Shown one piece after another: positions 1 through 9,082 of a stretch of 43,903 nt of DNA. The DNA is from Opitutales bacterium (GTDB lineage Bacteria; Verrucomicrobiota; Verrucomicrobiia; Opitutales; Oceanipulchritudinaceae), in the NCBI GenBank assembly GCA_020831525.1, contig JAFIGH010000037.1, forward strand, positions 1-43,903, given 5' to 3'. How positions within the stretch are numbered: the first letter of the stretch is position 1; each line of letters opens with the position of its first letter. Below the pieces are notes generated by a model. That model saw only the letters and a program-made list of their open reading frames with translations, was not told the DNA's origin and ran no database searches. Position numbers and translations under genes: made by a program.

Positions 1-1
1 T

Positions 2-64
2 CTGGACCTCGCTGTGGCCAACCGCCGCGCGGCTTTCGGGGTGGATGTGCCGGAGAGCGGCTGA
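2..64 (+). CDS. C-terminal tail of a gene cut by the left edge (uncertain)
   Basis: The first 63 bases read as an open frame of 20 codons ending in TGA, with translation LDLAVANRRAAFGVDVPESG. Nearly every third codon position is G or C, as in the real genes of this window, and the frame stops before the less codon-like sequence that follows. The product cannot be recognised from so short a tail. It may be chance, so this is a weak call. Confidence 0.25.
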   Translation: MDLAVANRRAAFGVDVPESG

Positions 65-556
65 GCCGCTTTCCGCTCATTGTCATTTCGACGGAGACGG
101 TGGTTCCGCTCTCCGGTCCGGTGTTACCGTTCTGCCGCGGATTCGTTCCGGTTGGCTGGGCTTGGTTGTCCATGACTCTCGGAAAAGCCGGGTACACGAA
201 GATTTCCGGTCGTTCCAAGTTCGACTCCGCACCATCCGAAGAGTGAGCGAATAGCGGGTTTTGATTGTGGCTGGGACCGCCGCCTGTGCGGTTGTTCGGG
301 GTCCATACGCGGGGAAGGGGGTGAAGGATCACCGCCCTTCGGCTTTGCTTCAGGGCCTTGAGCCTGTCGAAAGGCAGTCCATGGCGGGCTTAGCCCGCAC
401 GATGTAGGGCTTGACCGAGCGCCGTTGCGGGCTGGTGTTCCGCCGGCGTGGTCGTTTCCGGTGTAGACGGGTTTTGTCGGCGGCGGGGACGAGGGTGCCT
501 GGAGCGCGATGATGTGGCCGATAGAAGCGGCATGTCCGTCGGCATGGCGTTGCCTG
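65..556. other. Non-coding stretch downstream of dnaE
   Basis: About 490 bases hold no convincing gene. Short open frames here lack recognisable protein features and good codon use. The stretch contains a perfect GCGGGC-TTA-GCCCGC hairpin (384-398), just after a segment reading CTTGAGCCTGTCGAAAGG. It lies beyond the 3' end of dnaE, which reads leftward, and could hold its transcript end, but no hairpin here has a clear T tract. Confidence 0.5.
384..398. repeat. Perfect short palindrome, REP-like
   Basis: GCGGGC-TTA-GCCCGC is a perfect six-base stem with a three-base loop. Short GC-rich palindromes of this kind are typical of REP elements mobilised by RAYT transposases, and a decayed RAYT gene sits near 10.4 kb. 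I see no second copy in the window, so a family is not shown. It could equally be a simple transcript-end hairpin for dnaE without a U tract. Confidence 0.35.
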
Positions 557-3500
557 TCATTTGCCGTGGCGGGCGCGTTCCCAGCGGGGGCGGGGGGCTT
601 CGACGGGGGGAGCGGAGACTTGGATGTCTTTGACGGCGGGGTGGGCGCGGAGTTTGGCGAAGCCGTCTTTGTCGAGGGTCCATGTGAGGGCGGAGGGGAG
701 GTCGGCGACGAGGATTTGGTCGCCCTCGATGAGGAGACCGAGCTTGATCCGGGTTTGCCCGGGGCGGCGGACGAGTTCGTCGCGCAGGTTGCCGAGAAAG
801 TCGCGGGTTTTGCCGTTGGCGTCGACGATGAAGGTCATTTCGCGCACGAGGCCGCCGAGGGCGCGGTCGAGGGGTGCGACGGAGTTGGCGCTGAGCTGGA
901 ATTCGTCGTCGGAGCGGACCATGACCTGCCCCTCGATGAGGACGACGTTGCCCTCTTCGCAGACGTCTTTGCAGTTTTCGAAGGTCTCGGCATAGGCGTT
1001 GACGCTGTAGGCGTGGGAGCGGGTGGCGACGTGGAGGATGGCCCAGAGGCGGTTGTCTTTGCGGGAGATCTTTTTTTCGACGCCGGTGATGACGGCGCAG
1101 AGGCGGAAGGTGTCGCGGTGGGCGAGTTTTTCGAATTCGGCGCCGCGGAAGGTGTCGAGAGTTTCGGCGATGCCGCGGTAGGCGTTCATGGGATGGCCGC
1201 TGACGTAGAAGCCGAGGAGTTCGCGCTCGTGGCGGAGTTTTGCGGCGCGGGGCTTGGGGGGACCGTCGAGGACCGGCCCGCCGCCGGGGGCGGAGGAGGA
1301 CGCGGCGGTGCCGTCGGCGGCGGAATCGTCAAACATGTCGAACATGTTGGCTTGGCCGATGGCGGCGTCGCGCTGGAGGTCCTGGATTTCGCGGAGGACG
1401 GCGTCGAGGTTGGCGAGGAGGACGCCGCGGTCGTCGCCGAGGGTGTCGAAGGCGCCGGCGCGTATGAGGTTTTCCATGACGCGGCGGTTGGCGGCTTTGC
1501 TGTCGATGCGGGTGGCGAAGTCGCGGAAAGAGGTGAAGGGGCCGTTTTTCTCGCGTTCGGTGATGACGGCGGCGGCGGGAACGTCGCCGACGCCCTTGAT
1601 GGCGGCGAGCCCGAAACGGATGGAGTTTTCGCCGCCGTCGATGACGGGGGTGAACGTCTCGCGCGACTCGTTGATGTCGGGGCCGGAGACGGAGACGCCC
1701 ATGGAGGCGCATTCTTCGATGAAGTGGGCGACCTTGTCGGCCTTGCCGAGTTCGCAGCCGAGGACGCCGGCCATGAACTGCACTGGGAAGTTCGCCTTGA
1801 GGTAGGCCGTGCGGTAGCTGAGCATGGCGTAGGCGGCGGAGTGCGACTTGTTGAAGCCGTACTGGGCGAACTTTTCGAGAATGCCGAAGATCTCCTCGGC
1901 CTGTTTGCGGTTGAGGCCGCGGGTTTCCGCCGCGCCTTTGACGAAGACCTCCTTTTGCGCCTGCATGACGGAGGCGATTTTTTTGCCCATGGCGCGGCGG
2001 AGGATGTCGGCTTGGCCGAGGGTGAAGCCGGCGATGATCTGGGCGACCTTCATTACCTGCTCCTGATAGACGAGGATGCCGTAGGTTTCGGTGACAAGTT
2101 CCTCGAGGAGCGGGTGGGGGATCTGGATTTTGGAGGGATCCCGCTTTCCATCGATATATTGCGGGATGAACTGCATGGGCCCGGGTCGGTAGAGGGCGAT
2201 GAGGGCGATGATTTCCTCGAAGCTGCTCAGGCCGATCTGGCGGCAGAGGGCCTGCATTCCGGAGGATTCGAGCTGGAAGACGCCGGTCGTGCGGCCACTG
2301 TTGAGGAGGGCGAAGGCCTTTTCGTCGTCGAGGGGCACCTTCTCGATGTCGAAGTCCTTGTGCGGGGTGGTGCGGCGGATGTGGTCCTGCGCGTCGGAGA
2401 TGACGGTGAGCGTCTTGAGCCCGAGGAAGTCTGCCTTGAGCATGCCGAGATCTTCGACCGGCCCCTTGGCGTACTGGGTGGTGAGGTCGCCTTCCTGGAG
2501 GGTGACGGGGACAAGGTTGGTGAGGGGCTGGTCGCCGATGATGATGCCGCAGGCGTGTTTGCCAGTGTTGCGGACCATGCCCTCGATGACCTTGCCCTGG
2601 CGGACGATCTCCTTGACGACGGGATTCGACGACATCTCCGCCTGGAGTTCGCGGGATTTGGCGACGGCGTCGTCGAGGGAGATGTTTAGGTCGTCCGGCA
2701 CCATCTTGGCGATGCGGTTGGCCTCGGCGTAGGGGATATCGAGGACGCGGGCGAGGTCGCGCACGACCATCTTGGCGCCGAAGGTGCCGTAGGTGATGAT
2801 ATTGGCGACCTTGTCGGCACCGTATTTGCCGCGCACATAGTCGACGACCTCGTCGCGGCGGCGCATGCAGAAGTCGACATCGAAGTCGGGCGGGGAGACG
2901 CGCTCGAGGTTGAGCATGCGCTCGAAGAGGAGCCCGAAGCGGAGGGGCTCGATGTCGGTAATCTTGAGGACGTAGGCGACGACGCAGCCCGCGCCGGAGC
3001 CGCGGCCGGGACCGACGGGAATGTCCCGGCGCCGCGCCCAGTCGATAAAATCCCATGTAATGAGGAAGTAGTCGATAAACCCGGCGCCGACGATGATCGC
3101 CAACTCGAAGTTGAACTGCTCGACGAGGCGGCGAGCGAAGCCGTCTTCGCCGGGCGCGGGCGGGTCGGCGAGGATGCGGTGGGTCTCCTTGAGCGGATCT
3201 CCGGAGGCGAGGATTTCCCGCATTTCGGCGTCGTAGTCGACGTCGTAGCGTTCCCGCAGACCGGCTTTGCAGAGCCGCAGGAGGAAGAGACCGTTGCGTT
3301 TGAAGGCGTCGCGATCTTCCGTGCCGAGGGTGATTGGTTCTTTGCCATCGCGCTCTAGGACGCGGTTTTTCTCACGCACGTAGAGGTCGATGATGTGATC
3401 GAAGGCGGCTTCGTCGTGGTCGCTTGGTTCGACCTTGGCGACGACGGTCTCGTCCTGTGCGAAGACGGGGTAGTGGTCCTGCCCGAATTCGATTTTGAGG

Positions 3501-4402
3501 TCGACCATCTCGGCGACGCGGAGGGTGTTGTCGAGCGCCTCGGGGACCTCGGCGAAGCGTTCGAGCATCTCACCGCGCGACTTGAGGTAAAACTCATGGT
3601 TGGGGTAGACCATGCGCCCGGTGTCCTTGACGATCTTGCCGGTCTGGATGCAGAGGAGAGCGTCGTGGGGTTCCCAGTCGTCCTTGTAGACGTAGTGGAC
3701 GTCGTTGGCGCAGACGACGGGCAGTCCGAATTCCTTGGCGAGCTTGAGGAGGCCGGGGATAATGCGGCGTTGCACGGGCATGCCGTGGTCCTGCAACTCG
3801 ATGAAGTAGTGGTCTTTGCCGAAGATGTCGATGAACTGCGCGGTGTATTCGCGCGCCTTGGCGTAGTTGTTGTAGATGAGGTGCTGGGCGGCGACGCCGT
3901 TGATGCAGCCGCTCAGCCCGATGATGCCCTTGCTGTGCGCGGCGAGCTTCTCGAGGTCGGTGCGCGGGCGGTAGTACATGCCGTTGACGTGGGCGTCGCT
4001 GACGAGCTTGACGAGGTTTTGGTAGCCTTCGAAATCTTTGGCGATGAGGGTTTTGTGGTGGATCTGGTGCGCCGGAAACTGGTCCGGGCCGAGGGCGTCC
4101 TCGGGGACGTCGTTGATGTCGTCGCTGCGGTTGCGGTCGCGCTTGGGGCGCTCGGCCTGGCTGTGGTCGGCGACGATGTAGATCTCGCAGCCTATGAGCG
4201 GCTTGATGCCGACTTTGGTGGCGGCGCGGTAGAAGTTGATGGCTCCGAAGAGGTTGCCGTGGTCGGTGAGGGCGAGGGCGGGCATGCCCAGCTCGGCGCA
4301 GCGCGCCATGTAGCGGTCGACACGGGCGCAGCCGTCGAGGAGCGAGTAGTCCGAGTGGCAATGCAGATGCACGAACGCGCCGGTTTCCGAGGAGTCTCCC
4401 AT
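557..4402 (-). CDS. dnaE: DNA polymerase III alpha subunit
   Basis: This is the catalytic subunit of the replicative DNA polymerase, making both strands as part of the holoenzyme. The 1281-residue product opens with a PHP domain ([15 protein letters not shown], near residue 11). Next comes the C-family polymerase core with the metal-binding aspartates in [20 protein letters not shown] (about residues 500-520). A helix-hairpin-helix segment follows around [20 protein letters not shown] (about 845-865), and an OB-fold region lies near the C terminus. The length is slightly above the usual 1160 or so. The start is supported by GGAG five bases upstream of the ATG. It stands alone on the minus strand and diverges from rpsP. 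Two very long open frames on the opposite strand are shadows caused by GC-rich codon use. Confidence 0.98.
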   Translation of the reverse strand: MGDSSETGAFVHLHCHSDYSLLDGCARVDRYMARCAELGMPALALTDHGNLFGAINFYRAATKVGIKPLIGCEIYIVADHSQAERPKRDRNRSDDINDVPEDALGPDQFPAHQIHHKTLIAKDFEGYQNLVKLVSDAHVNGMYYRPRTDLEKLAAHSKGIIGLSGCINGVAAQHLIYNNYAKAREYTAQFIDIFGKDHYFIELQDHGMPVQRRIIPGLLKLAKEFGLPVVCANDVHYVYKDDWEPHDALLCIQTGKIVKDTGRMVYPNHEFYLKSRGEMLERFAEVPEALDNTLRVAEMVDLKIEFGQDHYPVFAQDETVVAKVEPSDHDEAAFDHIIDLYVREKNRVLERDGKEPITLGTEDRDAFKRNGLFLLRLCKAGLRERYDVDYDAEMREILASGDPLKETHRILADPPAPGEDGFARRLVEQFNFELAIIVGAGFIDYFLITWDFIDWARRRDIPVGPGRGSGAGCVVAYVLKITDIEPLRFGLLFERMLNLERVSPPDFDVDFCMRRRDEVVDYVRGKYGADKVANIITYGTFGAKMVVRDLARVLDIPYAEANRIAKMVPDDLNISLDDAVAKSRELQAEMSSNPVVKEIVRQGKVIEGMVRNTGKHACGIIIGDQPLTNLVPVTLQEGDLTTQYAKGPVEDLGMLKADFLGLKTLTVISDAQDHIRRTTPHKDFDIEKVPLDDEKAFALLNSGRTTGVFQLESSGMQALCRQIGLSSFEEIIALIALYRPGPMQFIPQYIDGKRDPSKIQIPHPLLEELVTETYGILVYQEQVMKVAQIIAGFTLGQADILRRAMGKKIASVMQAQKEVFVKGAAETRGLNRKQAEEIFGILEKFAQYGFNKSHSAAYAMLSYRTAYLKANFPVQFMAGVLGCELGKADKVAHFIEECASMGVSVSGPDINESRETFTPVIDGGENSIRFGLAAIKGVGDVPAAAVITEREKNGPFTSFRDFATRIDSKAANRRVMENLIRAGAFDTLGDDRGVLLANLDAVLREIQDLQRDAAIGQANMFDMFDDSAADGTAASSSAPGGGPVLDGPPKPRAAKLRHERELLGFYVSGHPMNAYRGIAETLDTFRGAEFEKLAHRDTFRLCAVITGVEKKISRKDNRLWAILHVATRSHAYSVNAYAETFENCKDVCEEGNVVLIEGQVMVRSDDEFQLSANSVAPLDRALGGLVREMTFIVDANGKTRDFLGNLRDELVRRPGQTRIKLGLLIEGDQILVADLPSALTWTLDKDGFAKLRAHPAVKDIQVSAPPVEAPRPRWERARHGK

Positions 4403-4501
4403 GCTCTCCGGACTATCCGCGCCGCCCGCCGCGAGGCAAGGTCATCCGCGTGCAATTTCGGCGGGCCGCAGAGAGCGCGCAGAAATCGGTCGAGCGAGAG
4501 C

Positions 4502-4530
4502 TTGACTTCGGAGGTGCGGGGGGGTTCTCT
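4502..4530 (+). promoter_or_regulatory. Candidate sigma-70 promoter for rpsP operon
   Basis: TTGACT at 4502-4507 is followed after 17 bases by TTCTCT at 4525-4530, about 40 bases before the rpsP start. The -35 is close to consensus and the -10 is poor. The placement in the dnaE/rpsP divergent gap makes it plausible, but nothing else supports it. Confidence 0.35.
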
Positions 4531-4568
4531 TGCCGGTTTTCATCATTTAGACGGCAGCTTAAGAGACA

Positions 4569-4877
4569 ATGGCTTTGAAGATTCGATTGCAGCGCGGGGG
4601 GGCGACCCACAACCCGCATTACCGTATGGTGGTGGCGGATTCCCGCTCCCGCCGCGACGGCCGCTTCGTGGAAGTGGTGGGCACCTACGCGCCCAAGGAC
4701 AAGAAAGAGGACAAGCAGATCGTGCTTAAGCTCGACCGCATCGAACACTGGCTGGGCGTGGGCGCACAGCCTTCGGACACGGCCCGTTCGCTCATCAAGC
4801 GCGCGCGCCGCCGGGCTGCCAAGGAAGGCGCCGAGGCTCCCGCAGCGGAGACTGCGGGGGCAACCGCCGCCGAGTAA
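4569..4877 (+). CDS. rpsP: 30S ribosomal protein S16
   Basis: S16 binds 16S rRNA early in assembly of the 30S subunit. The 102-residue protein has the family signature [20 protein letters not shown] at the N terminus, then [19 protein letters not shown]. The conserved core ends near residue 82 and is followed by an Ala/Glu-rich tail ([15 protein letters not shown]) longer than in the shortest homologues. It is the first gene of a rightward operon with trmD and rplS. The rimM gene that usually follows rpsP is absent. Confidence 0.98.
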   Translation: MALKIRLQRGGATHNPHYRMVVADSRSRRDGRFVEVVGTYAPKDKKEDKQIVLKLDRIEHWLGVGAQPSDTARSLIKRARRRAAKEGAEAPAAETAGATAAE

Positions 4878-4935
4878 GGCCGCGCCTTACCGCTTTATCT
4901 GTCGGCGCGCCGGTCCGCAGCGGGCCGCTTTGGAC

Positions 4936-4940
4936 GGAGG
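4936..4940 (+). promoter_or_regulatory. Ribosome binding site for trmD
   Basis: GGAGG lies eight bases before a GTG codon at 4949. It fixes that GTG as the trmD start, matching the family N terminus [11 protein letters not shown]. Confidence 0.8.
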
Positions 4941-4948
4941 AAACCGTT

Positions 4949-5647
4949 GTGCGTGTCGATATTCTGACGTTGTTTCCGGAGATGCTCTCGGGTTTTTTGA
5001 CCGAGAGCATGGTGGGCCGCGCTTCGGCCAACGGACTCGTCGACATCCGCACGCACAATCTGCGCGACTGGGCGGGCAACCGTTGGCGGATCACGGACGA
5101 CCGGCCTTTCGGGGGCGGAGCGGGGATGGTCCTGAAGCCGGAACCCCTCGCCGCGGCGATTGACGTGTTGCGCGGAGACGACGGCACGGTGGTCTACATG
5201 ACGCCCGACGGCGAGCCGCTGACCTCGGCGATGGCCCGTGAACTGGCGGAACTGCCGCACCTTGTTCTGCTGAGCGGGCACTACGAGGGGATCGACGAGC
5301 GCATCCGCGAGACGCGGGTGGACCGCGAGGTGAGCATCGGCGACTACATCCTGACCAACGGCACGCTGCCGGCGGCGGTTCTTGTCGATTGTGTGGCCCG
5401 CTACGTGCCCGGTGTGCTCGGCGAAGAAAAGTCCTTGACGCAAGACAGCTTCAATCACAGCTTGCTCGGTTTTCCACAATACACCCGACCGGTGGAGTTC
5501 GAGGGGAAGCGCGTCCCCGACATCCTGCTTTCGGGCAATCACGGGGAGATCGAGCGCTGGCGCAAGGAACGCCGGATCGAGCGGACCCGTGAACGCAGAC
5601 CAGACCTTTACAACCAATTCTCATCACGCCATGAACCCGATCATTAA
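4949..5647 (+). CDS. trmD: tRNA (guanine37-N1)-methyltransferase
   Basis: TrmD is a SPOUT-class enzyme that uses S-adenosylmethionine to make m1G37 next to the anticodon, preventing +1 frameshifts. The 232-residue product shows the family landmarks: N-terminal [17 protein letters not shown], then [17 protein letters not shown], the knot-region cofactor loop [13 protein letters not shown], and [13 protein letters not shown]. The C-terminal domain carries [13 protein letters not shown]. The start is GTG with a GGAGG site. Its 3' end overlaps the start of rplS by 17 bases, so the two are probably translationally coupled. Confidence 0.98.
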   Translation: MRVDILTLFPEMLSGFLTESMVGRASANGLVDIRTHNLRDWAGNRWRITDDRPFGGGAGMVLKPEPLAAAIDVLRGDDGTVVYMTPDGEPLTSAMARELAELPHLVLLSGHYEGIDERIRETRVDREVSIGDYILTNGTLPAAVLVDCVARYVPGVLGEEKSLTQDSFNHSLLGFPQYTRPVEFEGKRVPDILLSGNHGEIERWRKERRIERTRERRPDLYNQFSSRHEPDH

Positions 5648-5999
5648 CGAATTGTCCGAAGAGCAACTACTGGATGGCCGCGACCGCTTCAAGGTCGGCG
5701 ACGGCGTCCGTGTCCACACGCGCGTGCGCGAGGGTAACAAGGAGCGCATCCAGGTGTTTGCCGGCATTGTCATCGCCCGCAAGGGTCATGGTATCCACGA
5801 GACCTTCACCGTGCGCCGCATCAGTTTCGGCGAGGGGGTCGAGCGCGTGTTTCCCGTGCACAGCCCCAATATCGAGAAGATTGAGGTCGACCGTGAGTCG
5901 GTGACGATGCGCGCGCGCATGTATTACCTGCGCGACCGTGTGGGCAAGGCGGCCAACAAGGTGAAGGAAAAGCGCATCTTCGAGGCGCAGCACCGCTGA
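5631..5999 (+). CDS. rplS: 50S ribosomal protein L19
   Basis: L19 sits at the interface of the 50S and 30S subunits. The 122-residue product beginning [16 protein letters not shown] matches the usual family start and ends [19 protein letters not shown]-like ([20 protein letters not shown]). The diagnostic middle reads [20 protein letters not shown] and [21 protein letters not shown] prefer the ATG at 5631. An in-frame GTG at 5589 would add 14 residues with no family resemblance. It is the last gene of the rpsP-trmD-rplS operon. Confidence 0.96.
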   Translation: MNPIINELSEEQLLDGRDRFKVGDGVRVHTRVREGNKERIQVFAGIVIARKGHGIHETFTVRRISFGEGVERVFPVHSPNIEKIEVDRESVTMRARMYYLRDRVGKAANKVKEKRIFEAQHR

Positions 6000-6003
6000 G
6001 AAG

Positions 6004-6020
6004 GTCCGTCGTCGACGGAC
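6004..6020 (+). terminator. Hairpin after rplS
   Basis: GTCCGTCG and CGACGGAC form a perfect eight-base inverted repeat around one base, beginning five bases after the rplS stop codon. The sequence after it has only a weak T content (GGCGGCTATTCATT). It may end the operon, but it is not a textbook intrinsic terminator. Confidence 0.45.
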
Positions 6021-6126
6021 GGCGGCTATTCATTGCAGCAGCAAACAGAGCCGGGCGGTAATCGCTGGTTGTTTAAGCCCGGGGCCTGAGCTTTGATGGT
6101 TCTCCGGCTTCCGCGTGGAAGCGAGG

Positions 6127-6909
6127 TCAGGCATTGTCCGCTGTTTCCGGAGCTTTCGCCGGGCCATCCTCAGTGGCGTCGGTCAGATGGCTGAGCTGGG
6201 CTTCGAGTTCCTGCAAATCCTGCGCACGGTTGAAGAGCACGTTCTCGCTCTGTTCGATGAAGGCTTCACGCTCGGCAAGCATCTTTTCACGCTCTTCAAT
6301 CTCCCGCAAACGTGCGGCAATTTCGTCCGCCGAAGCTTCCGCGGTGTTTTTCGCGCCTTCTTCGGCTTCTGCCTTTTCGAAGGCCCTCTCACGCTCGCGA
6401 AGCTCCTCTTCGCGCCGGGCCAGCTTTTCCCCCATGCGGCGAAGTTCGCGCTCGCGGGACTCAAGTTTTTCGCGAAGATTCTCGTAGCGCCGCAGTGCGG
6501 AGTTGCTGCCGTCCTCGGGGCTGTCGCTCTCGCCGTCGGAGAGGAGACTTTCCCGCATGGCAACATTGTTCTCGCGGATATCAAGGAGCATTTCACGCTC
6601 GGAGCATTCGCGCTCGCGCTCGTTGAGTCCGATTTCGCGTTCACGGAGCGCGCGGCCTTCTTCCTGCGTTCGCTTTTCGGCTTCGAGGAGGGCGCGCTCA
6701 CGCTCGATCACGTCGGACTCGCGGCGGCGCAGGGCTTTGTCGACGCGGGGTCGCGCACGGGCAAGGATGGCATCCACGGAGGGCACTGCCGGGTCACCGC
6801 CGTCCGCCTTCTCCGTGCCTTCGACGTTGAAACCCGGCGGCGGCTGCTTGTGCGGCGGGCGGGCGAGCCGGAGGGAGTTGCGAAGACTCAGTTTCGGTGG
6901 CGCGGGCAT
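6127..6909 (-). CDS. Charged coiled-coil protein, third gene of ParA operon
   Basis: This 260-residue protein is not a family I recognise. After a Pro-rich N terminus (residues 1-45, including HKQPPPGFNVEG) it becomes almost entirely an Arg/Glu-rich helix from about residue 50 to 235. RERE-type runs such as RRRESDVIERERALLEAEKR and REEELRERERAFEKAEAEE suggest a long coiled coil or single charged helix. One break occurs around DGESDSPEDGSN (about residue 125). There is no signal peptide and no membrane segment, so it is probably cytoplasmic. It lies 47 bases downstream of the preceding gene on the same strand, and I infer cotranscription with the ParA gene. A scaffold or partner role is possible but not shown. 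Confidence 0.75.
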   Translation of the reverse strand: MPAPPKLSLRNSLRLARPPHKQPPPGFNVEGTEKADGGDPAVPSVDAILARARPRVDKALRRRESDVIERERALLEAEKRTQEEGRALREREIGLNERERECSEREMLLDIRENNVAMRESLLSDGESDSPEDGSNSALRRYENLREKLESRERELRRMGEKLARREEELRERERAFEKAEAEEGAKNTAEASADEIAARLREIEEREKMLAEREAFIEQSENVLFNRAQDLQELEAQLSHLTDATEDGPAKAPETADNA

Positions 6910-6956
6910 GGATCGGCAGGTTGCGGACAGGGTCTTTCCGGATGGCGATGCGGGAG

Positions 6957-7919
6957 TTAACGACCGAAGATCCGGGCGAAGAATCCGCGCGTTTTCGTCT
7001 GGGAACTTTCTCCTCCTTCATCGAGGGAGAGCCGGGCAAGCGCGGCGGCGACTTTTTCCTTGTTTGGGTTGTCGAGGGGCACGAAAAACCGCTCCACCGC
7101 GGATCCGCCTTCGGCGAGGGCGTCGCGAAGTCTGTCGGTTTGCTCGCCGAACCAGTCGAAGAGGATCTTCAGCTCCGCGAGCAGGCGCTCCTTCGCCGCT
7201 TCCATTTCTCTGTCGCTCAGAATCCGCACGCCTTTGCGGTCCTCCGGCGCGGGATCACCGCCGTTGGCTTCGAGTAAGTAGAGGTATTCTTCCTTGCCGA
7301 GCCGGTCCACGGCGAGACCGAGGGCCTCGGCGAGGTGCAGTCCGGTGCGGCCGGGGCGGATCGGGAGGTAGGCCGCCATGGCCTTTTCATCCTGGTGGAC
7401 GAAGCTATTGAGAAAGGCTCGGAAATCGCCGCCGACAACGACATTCTGCGCCATGTTCTGGGAGAATTCGATGAAGTCGCCGATTGTGTTGATTCCCTCG
7501 GATTCGCAGAGATCCCGGGTTTCGCGCGCGACGTTGCACAGCGTGATGGGATAGTCGGGCGGGATTTCCAGCGTGCGCATGGCTTTGGCCGCGCTTTCGT
7601 CGTGCTTGGAAGAGGAGTCGACATGCTCGGCCATTTCACCGAACGGGTCGTCGAAGGCCATGGTCTCAATGAAAATATCGGCAAGGAGCCGGGCGCGTTC
7701 GGGCTTTTCAGCGATGCCCGGAGTCATCAAAAGCTCGTCATAGGTAAGGGGCAGGTACTTGAGCGGGATTTCGTCTTTGGCGCGAATGGGCCAGTTTAGA
7801 TCGATGTTCTGCGCGAGCTTGGAGATCTCGGTCTTCACCATCATGGAATGGCGGAAGCGCTCGCGGATGCTGTCCCATTCTGCGGCGGTCAATTGTCCTT
7901 TTGGTGCGGTTTCTTCCAT
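6957..7919 (-). CDS. Helical protein of unknown function, ParA partner candidate
   Basis: The 320-residue product starts at MEETAPKGQLTAAEWDS, chosen because GAGGAG lies nine bases upstream. Two upstream in-frame ATGs would overlap parA and lack such a site. I recognise no known domain. The sequence is mainly helical and soluble, with no signal peptide. It has a central part with FIEFSQNMAQNVVVGGDF and a helical C-terminal part (EMEAAKERLLAELKILFDWF). It ends in a basic aromatic tail, KTRGFFARIFGR, that could be an amphipathic membrane- or partner-binding helix. It sits 22 bases after the parA stop codon, so it is very likely in the same transcript and possibly a partner of that ATPase. Confidence 0.8.
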   Translation of the reverse strand: MEETAPKGQLTAAEWDSIRERFRHSMMVKTEISKLAQNIDLNWPIRAKDEIPLKYLPLTYDELLMTPGIAEKPERARLLADIFIETMAFDDPFGEMAEHVDSSSKHDESAAKAMRTLEIPPDYPITLCNVARETRDLCESEGINTIGDFIEFSQNMAQNVVVGGDFRAFLNSFVHQDEKAMAAYLPIRPGRTGLHLAEALGLAVDRLGKEEYLYLLEANGGDPAPEDRKGVRILSDREMEAAKERLLAELKILFDWFGEQTDRLRDALAEGGSAVERFFVPLDNPNKEKVAAALARLSLDEGGESSQTKTRGFFARIFGR

Positions 7920-7928
7920 TGTCGTGAT

Positions 7929-7934
7929 CTCCTC
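7929..7934 (-). promoter_or_regulatory. Ribosome binding site deciding the start of the ParA partner gene
   Basis: GAGGAG on the minus strand lies nine bases before the ATG at 7919. It is one of the better Shine-Dalgarno sequences in the window and favours this start over ATG codons at 7967 and 8012. Confidence 0.75.
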
Positions 7935-7941
7935 GATTTCT

Positions 7942-8862
7942 TCAGTTGGCGGCGGGTTCGTCCCCATGGCGCAGGATTTGTTTGGTGAGGTTCTTGTAGT
8001 CCATGAGCACACCGTCGGTTCCGGGCGTGTGGGCCACCCGGTTGACAGGGAGCCCGAGGGTCACGGCACGGCGCACCACGACGGCGTCGCGGATGGACGA
8101 CGCGAAAATTTTGGCGTTGGGATCGACCTTCTTCTGGTTGCGGAACTGATTGAGGCGAAATTGCATACGCATCTTCGGCACCTCGATGTCGACGTTCGGC
8201 TTGATGGCGTTGAAGATAATCCCGGTGATGCGCGCGGCCTTGCCCATTCCGCTCTTGCGGAAGCTCGCGGACCGTTCGTTGAACTGGAGCAGCTTGCCGG
8301 TGAGAAGGGTGAATCCAATAAGGCTCAGTGCGTCAGGATTGGAGGGAACATACACCTCGTTGGAGCAGAACAGACCGCATTGCGCCGCCTTCATCACGTT
8401 GGGCGGGCAATCGAACATCACAAAATCGTAATCGTTCTCGATCTCCGCCAGCTGCTCCTGGAACTGCGCATAGACGGGGCGCCCGTCGGCCGGCTTGAAC
8501 TCGTGCTCGATATCGATGAGGTTGAAGGTCGTCGGCAGCAGGTCCAGCCCCGGCAGCACTTTCTCTCCGGCGCGGTCGATGACGACGTCCTTCACGATCG
8601 TGTCCCGAAGACGCTCGCGGGCTGGGTCGAAGGTCGCGTATATCGATCCCTGCCCGGTGATGTTCAGGTTGTTCCAGCGCTCAAGCCGCATCAGCCAGAT
8701 ACTTGTGTTCGACTGCGCGTCGAGATCCACCAGCAGCACCCGGTGGCCGGATTCAGCAAGGCAGGCGGCAATGTTCACGATGCACGAGGTTTTCCCGACC
8801 CCGCCTTTATAGTTGAGTAATGATATTCGTCGCGGCATGTTTGTGGCAATGGTGGTGAACAT
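7942..8862 (-). CDS. Orphan ParA-family ATPase
   Basis: This is a deviant-Walker ATPase of the ParA/Soj class. Such proteins bind DNA or membrane in the ATP form and position plasmids, chromosomes or protein cargo. Visible motifs are Walker A NYKGGVGKTS, Walker A' LLVDLDAQSNTS and Walker B FVMFDCPPNV. The C-terminal ParA pattern IFASSIRDAVVVRRAVTLGLPV is also present. The start is uncertain. ATG 8862 (MFTTIATNMPRRISL) gives 306 residues and has GACGGA upstream. ATG 8838 would begin just before the P-loop strand, and GTG 8913 would add 17 residues. No parB follows; the next two genes are unknown helical proteins. That context suggests a positioning role other than chromosome segregation, which is inference. 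Confidence 0.93.
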   Translation of the reverse strand: MFTTIATNMPRRISLLNYKGGVGKTSCIVNIAACLAESGHRVLLVDLDAQSNTSIWLMRLERWNNLNITGQGSIYATFDPARERLRDTIVKDVVIDRAGEKVLPGLDLLPTTFNLIDIEHEFKPADGRPVYAQFQEQLAEIENDYDFVMFDCPPNVMKAAQCGLFCSNEVYVPSNPDALSLIGFTLLTGKLLQFNERSASFRKSGMGKAARITGIIFNAIKPNVDIEVPKMRMQFRLNQFRNQKKVDPNAKIFASSIRDAVVVRRAVTLGLPVNRVAHTPGTDGVLMDYKNLTKQILRHGDEPAAN

Positions 8863-8930
8863 TACGGTTTTCCGTCGGGGAACCGCAATCCGTCTTCCAT
8901 CTTTTTCGGCCACACCTTAACCCGGCTGCT

Positions 8931-8957
8931 TTTTACAAATCAACTGAATCTGTAAAA
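8931..8957. promoter_or_regulatory. Operator-like dyad upstream of parA
   Basis: TTTTACA and TGTAAAA are perfect seven-base arms separated by 13 bases. Two further pairs extend the symmetry inward. The 27-base dyad sits in an AT-rich gap between the divergent ParA operon and the M20 amidohydrolase gene, so it could serve either promoter. It may be a repressor site, possibly for autoregulation; nothing in the sequence identifies the binding protein. Confidence 0.45.
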
Positions 8958-9082
8958 GGCAGTGGAAAAAGTTCCATTTTTAAGAGTTTCTCACACCCGC
9001 ATTTAATGTATCCGCAATCCAGAGAGTTTAGTCCGTGTAATAAAATTGTAAGCCGTTTTTCGCCGCCGCGGAGGCTCCTCCC

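Noticed and set aside
509-2689. 726-codon open frame on the plus strand across dnaE
   Set aside because: It lies wholly opposite the clear dnaE gene, is dominated by Gly/Ala/Glu/Asp repeats, and has no domain. GC-rich third positions in dnaE remove stop codons from this antisense frame.
3395-4729. 444-codon plus-strand open frame over the dnaE start and into rpsP
   Set aside because: It is antisense to dnaE, runs into the wrong frame of rpsP and shows the same Gly/Val/Asp bias as other shadow frames.
4878-4948. A hidden rimM or KH-domain gene between rpsP and trmD
   Set aside because: The gap is only 71 bases and cannot encode either.
8863-9082. Possible parS centromere near parA
   Set aside because: The dyad at 8931-8957 does not match the TGTTTCACGTGAAACA-type consensus and no ParB gene is seen.
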